Shown piece by piece: positions 58,964-64,000 of a DNA stretch of 64,000 nt. Numbering within the stretch: the stretch's first letter is position 1; every line of letters begins with the position of its first letter. Source of the DNA: Paracoccaceae bacterium (GTDB lineage Bacteria > Pseudomonadota > Alphaproteobacteria > Rhodobacterales > Rhodobacteraceae); contig JANSXY010000006.1 in assembly GCA_024742695.1 (NCBI GenBank), positions 62,001 through 126,000 on the forward strand. Direction: 5' to 3'. The notes beneath the pieces are model-generated. The model made no database searches, was not told the origin of the DNA, and saw nothing but the letters and a program-made list of their open reading frames with translations. The position numbers and the translations under genes were made by a program.

Positions 58964-59914
58964 ATGTCGCTGCCCCCGCTCACCCTCTATCTTGCCGCGC
59001 CGCGCGGGTTCTGCGCCGGCGTCGACCGCGCGATCAAGATCGTCGAGATGGCGCTGGAGAAATGGGGCGCGCCGGTCTACGTGCGTCACGAGATCGTGCA
59101 CAACCGCTACGTGGTCGACGGGCTGCGCGAGCGCGGCGCGGTGTTCGTGGAAGAGCTGGACGACTGCCCCGACGACCGGCCGGTGATCTTTTCGGCCCAC
59201 GGCGTGCCCAAGGCGGTGCCGGCCGAGGCCGCGCGGCGCAACATGATCTATGTCGACGCGACCTGCCCGCTGGTCTCGAAGGTGCATATCGAGGCCGCGC
59301 GCCACCACGAGGCCGGGTTGCAGATGGTCATGATCGGCCACGAGGGCCATCCCGAAACGCTGGGCACGATGGGCCAGCTGCCCGAGGGCGAGGTTCTGCT
59401 GGTCGAGACGGTGGCCGATGTCGCCCGCCTTGCCCCGCGCGATCCCGACCGGCTGGCCTACATCACCCAGACGACCCTGTCGGTCGACGACACCGCCGAG
59501 ATCGTCGCGGCGCTGATGGCGCGGTTCCCCCGCATCGTCGGCCCCGCGAAGGAAGACATCTGCTACGCCACGACGAACCGGCAAGCCGCCGTCAAGGCGA
59601 TCGCGCCGAAGATCGACGCGCTGCTGGTCATCGGCGCGCCGAATTCCTCCAATTCCCGGCGCCTCGTCGAGGTCGGCCAGGGCGCGGGCTGCGGCCATGC
59701 CCAGCTTGTCCAGCGCGCCGGCGATATCGACTGGCGCGCGCTGGAGGGCAGCCGCGCGGTCGGCGTCACCGCCGGGGCCTCGGCGCCCGAAGTCCTGGTC
59801 GAAGAGGTCGTGGACGCGTTTCGCGCCCGATGGGATGTCACCGTGGAAACCGTGGAAACGGCGCAGGAACGTGTCGAGTTCAAGGTGCCCCGCGTCCTGC
59901 GCGAGACGGCATGA
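58964..59914 (+). CDS. ispH: 4-Hydroxy-3-methylbut-2-enyl diphosphate reductase
   Basis: 316 residues. The three Fe-S cysteines are Cys17 ('[10 protein letters not shown]'), Cys101 ('DATCPLVSK') and Cys200 ('[10 protein letters not shown]'). '[12 protein letters not shown]' is the conserved active-site stretch. Last step of the MEP isoprenoid pathway. Its TGA overlaps the methyltransferase ATG (ATGA). Confidence 0.97.
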   Translation: MSLPPLTLYLAAPRGFCAGVDRAIKIVEMALEKWGAPVYVRHEIVHNRYVVDGLRERGAVFVEELDDCPDDRPVIFSAHGVPKAVPAEAARRNMIYVDATCPLVSKVHIEAARHHEAGLQMVMIGHEGHPETLGTMGQLPEGEVLLVETVADVARLAPRDPDRLAYITQTTLSVDDTAEIVAALMARFPRIVGPAKEDICYATTNRQAAVKAIAPKIDALLVIGAPNSSNSRRLVEVGQGAGCGHAQLVQRAGDIDWRALEGSRAVGVTAGASAPEVLVEEVVDAFRARWDVTVETVETAQERVEFKVPRVLRETA

Positions 59915-60528
59915 CCGGGCCGGACGCCGAAACCATCGCCTTCTACGATCGCGAGGCCGCCACCTACGCGGGCTGGTCGGCGCGGACGGACCTGCCGAAA
60001 AGCTTCACCGACTTCGCCGCGGCACTGCCCGCCGGCGGCACGGTCCTCGACTACGGCTGCGGCGGCGGCTGGGCGGCGCGGGCCCTGCGCGACCGCGGCC
60101 ATCGGGTCACCGCGCTTGACGCCTCCGCCGGGCTTCTGGCCGGGTTGCACGGCGAGCCGGGGATCGAGGTTCTTCACGGCGGCTTTCTCGACCTGCCGGA
60201 AACGGCGCGGTTCGACGGAATCTGGGCCAGCTTCTCGCTCCAGCACGCGCCGCGGTCGGAAATGCCGGCGATCCTCGCCCGTCTCGCCGCGGTGCTGGCA
60301 CCCGGAGGACTCGTCGCGATCGGTGTGCACGAGGGCACGGAAACGCTGCGCGACCGGCTGGGCCGGCTCTACTGCCACTACACCCGGGCCGAGATGACAG
60401 GGTTGCTGGCAGGCGCCGGTCTGGCCGTCACCGGGGTGCGCTTCGCCGACGATCGCGGCTATGACGGGCGGCCGATCCGCTGCATGGCGATCGCGGCGGC
60501 CAGACCCGTGCCGGGGGGATCGGCATGA
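59911..60528 (+). CDS. SAM-dependent methyltransferase (class I)
   Basis: 205 residues from the ATG at 59911. '[29 protein letters not shown]' features (spanning about 44-72) give the SAM loop and the acidic post-II residue; '[14 protein letters not shown]' follows. Related to ubiquinone- or biotin-type small-molecule methyltransferases; the substrate is unknown. It is translationally coupled to both neighbours by 4-base overlaps. Confidence 0.88.
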   Translation: MTGPDAETIAFYDREAATYAGWSARTDLPKSFTDFAAALPAGGTVLDYGCGGGWAARALRDRGHRVTALDASAGLLAGLHGEPGIEVLHGGFLDLPETARFDGIWASFSLQHAPRSEMPAILARLAAVLAPGGLVAIGVHEGTETLRDRLGRLYCHYTRAEMTGLLAGAGLAVTGVRFADDRGYDGRPIRCMAIAAARPVPGGSA

Positions 60529-60980
60529 AGGGCGTGCCGCTGGTGGCGTTGGCGCTGGCGCTGGCCGGGCTTTTGCCATTCCTTTGGGGCGCCGGGGCGG
60601 CGCTGAACCTTCTGCCGGCGGAATGGCGGAACGCCCAGCTGATGCCGCGCGCGCTGTCGGACCCCGATCTGCTGGTCAACTACGGCACGATCATCCTGTG
60701 TTTCATGGCCGGGGTGCTGTGGGGCTTCGCCGCCAAGGCGCGCGGCGCGGTCGCGGCGGCGGGCTACGCGGCCAGCGTCGTGCCCGCCCTCTGGCCGTTC
60801 TTCATGCTGGGTGACGGGCGCACCGCCGACCTTCTGGTGCTCGCCTTCGGCTTCGCCGGGCTGCTGGCCTTCGACTGGGGCTTCGTCCGGGCCGGCCTTG
60901 CGCCGGCCTGGTGGCTGCGCCTGCGCCTGCCGGTCAGCGCCGTGGTGGTGGTCTGCCTCGGCCTCGGGCTTCTGGGCTGA
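60525..60980 (+). CDS. DUF3429 membrane protein
   Basis: 151 residues with five hydrophobic segments. '[20 protein letters not shown]' (about 53-72) is the DUF3429 core. Function unknown. Overlaps the methyltransferase by 4 bases and ends 2 bases before rnhA. Confidence 0.85.
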   Translation: MKGVPLVALALALAGLLPFLWGAGAALNLLPAEWRNAQLMPRALSDPDLLVNYGTIILCFMAGVLWGFAAKARGAVAAAGYAASVVPALWPFFMLGDGRTADLLVLAFGFAGLLAFDWGFVRAGLAPAWWLRLRLPVSAVVVVCLGLGLLG

Positions 60981-60982
60981 GG

Positions 60983-61450
60983 ATGGTGCGGCTTGTCGCC
61001 CATACCGATGGCGCCTGTTCCGGCAATCCCGGCCCCGGCGGCTGGGGCGTGCTGATGCAGGCCTTCGATGGCGAGACGCTGGTGCGCGAACGCGAACTGT
61101 CGGGCGGCGCGGCCGAGACCACGAACAACCGCATGGAACTGCTGGCCGCGATCACCGCGCTGGAAACCCTGTCGCGCCCGTCCGAGATCACCGTGGTGAC
61201 CGACAGCGCCTATGTGAAGAACGGCGTCACCGGCTGGATCCACGGCTGGAAGCGCAACGGCTGGAAGACGGCGGATCGCAAGCCGGTGAAGAACATCGAC
61301 CTGTGGCAACGGCTCGATTCGGCGCAGGCGCGCCACGACGTGCGCTGGGAGTGGATCAAGGGCCACGCCGGACATCCCGAAAACGAACGCGCCGACGAAC
61401 TCGCCCGCGCCGGGATGGCGCCGTTCAAGCCCGACCGCGCAAGGGCCTGA
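60983..61450 (+). CDS. rnhA: Ribonuclease HI
   Basis: 155 residues from the ATG at 60983. Catalytic acids are Asp9 ('[11 protein letters not shown]'), Glu52 ('NNRMELLA'), Asp74 ('VTDSAYV') and the Asp in 'NERADELAR'. It removes RNA from RNA-DNA hybrids. The upstream in-frame start lies in the DUF3429 gene and is rejected. Confidence 0.96.
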   Translation: MVRLVAHTDGACSGNPGPGGWGVLMQAFDGETLVRERELSGGAAETTNNRMELLAAITALETLSRPSEITVVTDSAYVKNGVTGWIHGWKRNGWKTADRKPVKNIDLWQRLDSAQARHDVRWEWIKGHAGHPENERADELARAGMAPFKPDRARA

Positions 61451-61526
61451 TCGCGGGAAGGCCGGATCGGGGCTGGGCGAATCCGCCGGGGCGCGGCATG
61501 ATCGCACCGCATTGCTGGAGGTGTTC

Positions 61527-62705
61527 ATGCGTTTTGGTCCTTGTCTTGCCCTGTGCCTTGCCCTTGGCGTTTCCGGCCCCGCCGGGGCGGTCGATTGCGG
61601 CGGCGATTTCGCGGGCTTCGTGAACCGGCTGAAGGACGAAGCCGTCTCGCGCGGACAGCCCCGCGACATCGCCGAGGCCTTCTTCGCCGGGGTGCGGCAG
61701 GATCCCAAGGTGATCCGCGCCGACCGGGCGCAGGGATTCTTCCAGAAGGATTTCATCGAGTTTTCACGCGCCCTGATCAGCGAGAACCGGCTGGTCAACG
61801 GCCGCCGGCAGGCCGAGGCGCAGGCCCGCATCTTCGACCGGATCGAGGCCGAGGTGGGCGTTTCGCGCGGCATCCTGCTGGCGTTCTGGGCCTTCGAGAC
61901 CGACTACGGCGGCTTCCAGGGCGATTACAACACCCGCGACGCGCTGGTGACGCTGGCGCATGACTGCCGCAGGCCGGGGCTGTTCCGGCCGCAGGTGCTG
62001 GCGGCGGTGGAACTGTTTCGCCGCGGCGATTTCGACCCGGCGCGCACCACCGGCGCCTGGGCGGGCGAGATCGGCATGGTGCAGATGCTGCCCGGCGACA
62101 TCCTCGAACACGGCGCGGATGGCGACGGCGACGGGCATGTCTACCTCAAGACCTCGGCGCCCGACGCCCTTCTGTCAGGCGCGCGGATGCTGCGCGCGCT
62201 GGGCTGGCGGCCGAACGAACCGTGGTTGCAGGAGGTCGTTCTGCCGGCCGGCCTCGACTGGTCGAAGACCGGGATCGACACGGCCCTGCCCGTCTCTGAC
62301 TGGGAGAGGATGGGGGTGCGGGCGCGGCAGGGGCAATTGCCGCGCGGGCTTTCGGCCTCGGTCGTGATCCCGATGGGGCACAAGGGGCCGGCCTTCCTCG
62401 CCTATCCGAACTTCAAGGTTCTGTTCGAATGGAACCGGTCCTTCACCTATGTCACCACCGCGGCCTATTTCGCCACCCGGCTGGAAGGCGCTCCGGTCTA
62501 CGACCCCGGCAATCCCGATCAGGGGTTGGGCGGCGCGGCGATGAAGGAGTTGCAGCAACGGCTGGCCGCGCGCGGCCATGACGTGGGCGGGATCGACGGC
62601 ATCCTCGGCGCCGGCACCCGCGCCGCGGTGCAGGCCGAACAGGCCCGGCTGGGCCTGCCCGCCGATGCCTGGCCAACGCCGGAATTGCTGAACCGGCTGC
62701 GCTGA
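61527..62705 (+). CDS. Lytic murein transglycosylase (MltB-type) with peptidoglycan-binding domain
   Basis: 392 residues from the ATG at 61527 (CTGGAGG upstream; an in-frame TTG 15 bases earlier is weaker). A signal peptide (about 1-22) precedes the SLT_2 domain with the catalytic Glu in 'AFETDYGGFQGDYNTRDALV' (about 122-141). A PG_binding_1 repeat follows ('LQQRLAARGHDVGGIDGILGAGTRAAV', spanning about 337-363). It cleaves peptidoglycan to anhydromuropeptides in the periplasm. Convergent with smc. Confidence 0.93.
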   Translation: MRFGPCLALCLALGVSGPAGAVDCGGDFAGFVNRLKDEAVSRGQPRDIAEAFFAGVRQDPKVIRADRAQGFFQKDFIEFSRALISENRLVNGRRQAEAQARIFDRIEAEVGVSRGILLAFWAFETDYGGFQGDYNTRDALVTLAHDCRRPGLFRPQVLAAVELFRRGDFDPARTTGAWAGEIGMVQMLPGDILEHGADGDGDGHVYLKTSAPDALLSGARMLRALGWRPNEPWLQEVVLPAGLDWSKTGIDTALPVSDWERMGVRARQGQLPRGLSASVVIPMGHKGPAFLAYPNFKVLFEWNRSFTYVTTAAYFATRLEGAPVYDPGNPDQGLGGAAMKELQQRLAARGHDVGGIDGILGAGTRAAVQAEQARLGLPADAWPTPELLNRLR

Positions 62706-62739
62706 CGCTCCGTCCCGGTCGGTACTGGCGCCATGCGCC

Positions 62740-64000
62740 TCAGGCCACCAGCGCCTCGGCCTTCTTCAGGTCGACGCTGACCAGCTGGCTGACGCCCTGT
62801 TCCTGCATGGTGACGCCGAACAGCCTGTCCATCCGGCTCATCGTCACCGCGTGGTGGGTGATGATCAGGAACCGCGTCTCGGTGCGCCGCGTCATCTCGT
62901 CCAGCAGGTCGCAGAACCGGTTGACGTTGGCATCGTCCAGGGGCGCGTCGACCTCGTCGAGCACGCAGATCGGCGCCGGGTTGGTCAGGAACACCGCGAA
63001 GATCAGCGCCAGCGCGGTCAGCGTCTGCTCGCCCCCGGACAGCAGCGACAGGGTGGCCAGCTTCTTGCCCGGCGGCTGGCACATGATCTCCAGCCCCGCC
63101 TCCAGCGGATCGTCGCTTTCCACCAGCACGAGATTCGCCTCGCCGCCACCGAACAGATGGGTGAAGAGGGTGCGGAAATTGGCGTTGACCTGCTCGAAGG
63201 CGGTCAGCAGCCGTTCGCGGCCCTCGCGGTTCAGCCCGGCGATCCCGGCGCGCAGCTTGCGGATCGCCTCTTCCAGATCGGCCTTCTCGCCGGTCAGCAA
63301 CTCGTGTTCCGCCGCGACCTCCTGTGCGTCCTCCTCGGCCCGCAGGTTCACCGCGCCCAGCGCGTCGCGCTGCCGGCGCAGCCGCGTGACATCGTGTTCC
63401 AGCGTCTCGGCCGGCGGCATCGCCTCGGGATCGGCCTTCAGACGCGACAGCAGATCCTCGGGCGTCGTCTCGGCCTCTTCGAGGATTCGGTGCGCGGCCA
63501 GCGACGCGCCGGCCCGGGCCGCCTCGGCACGGGCTTCGGCCGCGGCACGCGCCTCGCGCGCCTCGCCCGCCGCGCGCTCGGCCTCGCGTTCGGCCAGTTG
63601 CGCCGCGCGCAGCGCCGCCTCGCCCTCGGCCAGCCGGTCGGCACCGGCGCGGCGGCGGGCTTCGGCGGCCTCCAGTGCCGCGGCCAGCTCGGCGCGCTTC
63701 GCGGCCAGGCTGGCGGGCCGCGCCTCGGCCCGCGCCAGGTCTTCCTCGCTGGTGGCGCGCCGCTCCTGCAGTTCTGCGGTGCGGGTCTCGGCCGTCGCCA
63801 GCCGGTGCCGCCAGCCCGACAGTTCCTTGACGATCTCCTGCCGCCGCTTCACGCGCGCCTCGCCCTCGCGGCGCAACTCGTCCTGCGCGGCCCGGCGCGC
63901 GATCATCGCCAGCCGCGCGGCCTCGACCGCCTGTTTCACCTCTTCGATCGCCGCGCGCGCATCGTCGAGATCGGGCAGATCGGCCGCCGCGGCCTCGGCC
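62740..64000 (-). CDS. smc: Chromosome segregation protein SMC, C-terminal part (5' end outside window)
   Basis: At least 420 residues, open to the right edge. Long Glu/Ala/Arg-rich coiled coil (up to about 63290) leads to the C-terminal ATPase head: signature '[18 protein letters not shown]' and Walker B '[19 protein letters not shown]', followed by the His switch in '[10 protein letters not shown]'. The N-terminal Walker A, first coiled coil and hinge lie outside. It condenses and segregates the chromosome with ScpAB. Confidence 0.95.
   Translation of the reverse strand, partial: AEAAAADLPDLDDARAAIEEVKQAVEAARLAMIARRAAQDELRREGEARVKRRQEIVKELSGWRHRLATAETRTAELQERRATSEEDLARAEARPASLAAKRAELAAALEAAEARRRAGADRLAEGEAALRAAQLAEREAERAAGEAREARAAAEARAEAARAGASLAAHRILEEAETTPEDLLSRLKADPEAMPPAETLEHDVTRLRRQRDALGAVNLRAEEDAQEVAAEHELLTGEKADLEEAIRKLRAGIAGLNREGRERLLTAFEQVNANFRTLFTHLFGGGEANLVLVESDDPLEAGLEIMCQPPGKKLATLSLLSGGEQTLTALALIFAVFLTNPAPICVLDEVDAPLDDANVNRFCDLLDEMTRRTETRFLIITHHAVTMSRMDRLFGVTMQEQGVSQLVSVDLKKAEALVA

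Overview
The window is GC-rich, densely packed chromosomal DNA. Gene content and order point to an alphaproteobacterium of the Rhodobacteraceae: a chvI-chvG-hprK-rapZ-EIIA-HPr locus divergent from pckA, a class I lysyl-tRNA synthetase, a methylsuccinyl-CoA dehydrogenase of the ethylmalonyl-CoA pathway, an iron-sulfur (FeS-BCP/CryB-type) photolyase, DUF1491, DUF4864 and DUF3429 proteins, and an mreBCD-mrdA-rodA cluster. I see no insertion sequence, prophage, CRISPR array, rRNA or convincing tRNA. It reads as core chromosome. Both ends cut genes: a PAS sensor-like protein at the left, and smc at the right.

Layout. (1) 1-8540, minus strand: an acetate module of acs, a zinc-type adenylate kinase, a DUF4212 small subunit plus Na+/solute symporter, a cNMP-CBS-nucleotidyltransferase protein, a small membrane protein, a lone receiver domain and a PAS sensor-like protein without a recognisable H-box histidine. 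An AT-rich region with three repeats lies upstream of acs. (2) 9.0-23.5 kb: single housekeeping and accessory genes (FMN-binding protein, CHAD protein, lysK, gltX, TerB-like, metallopeptidase, Tat-exported metallo-beta-lactamase-fold protein, pfkB-type kinase, wrbA, nadE, an exported protein with about 18 MORN repeats, SDR plus photolyase). (3) 23.6-25.4 kb: leuA preceded by a leucine-rich leader peptide. (4) 25.5-31.2 kb: the rod-shape cluster mreB, mreC, mreD, mrdA, rodA. (5) 31.2-38.1 kb: ghrA-like reductase, SDR, cobalamin adenosyltransferase, etfBA, hbd. (6) 38.1-45.5 kb: acyltransferase, the regulatory PTS with ChvGI, and pckA. (7) 45.5-50.1 kb: TSUP permease, mcd, an MFS permease whose frame runs into mcd, and recO. 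(8) 50.1-57.5 kb: a cluster of four perfect palindromes, then the minus-strand genes DUF1491, era, rnc, lepB, acpS, pdxJ, DUF2062, the RelA/SpoT homologue and rpoZ. (9) 57.5-64 kb: folK, an NYN-domain protein, ispH, methyltransferase, DUF3429, rnhA, lytic transglycosylase and the 3' part of smc.

How it fits together. Much of the window serves growth on acetate and other C2/C4 carbon. Acs activates acetate and makes AMP, Adk recycles AMP, the symporter imports the substrate, Mcd belongs to the ethylmalonyl-CoA route, EtfAB accept acyl-CoA dehydrogenase electrons, Hbd handles C4 acyl-CoA, and PckA opens gluconeogenesis under likely ChvGI/PTS control. The most interesting unexplained items are the array of compensated palindromes at 50146-50296, the leu leader, the combination of an AMP-binding-type CBS/nucleotidyltransferase protein with acs and adk, and the 177-bp convergent overlap at mcd. 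I found no clear defence system or wholly novel machinery.
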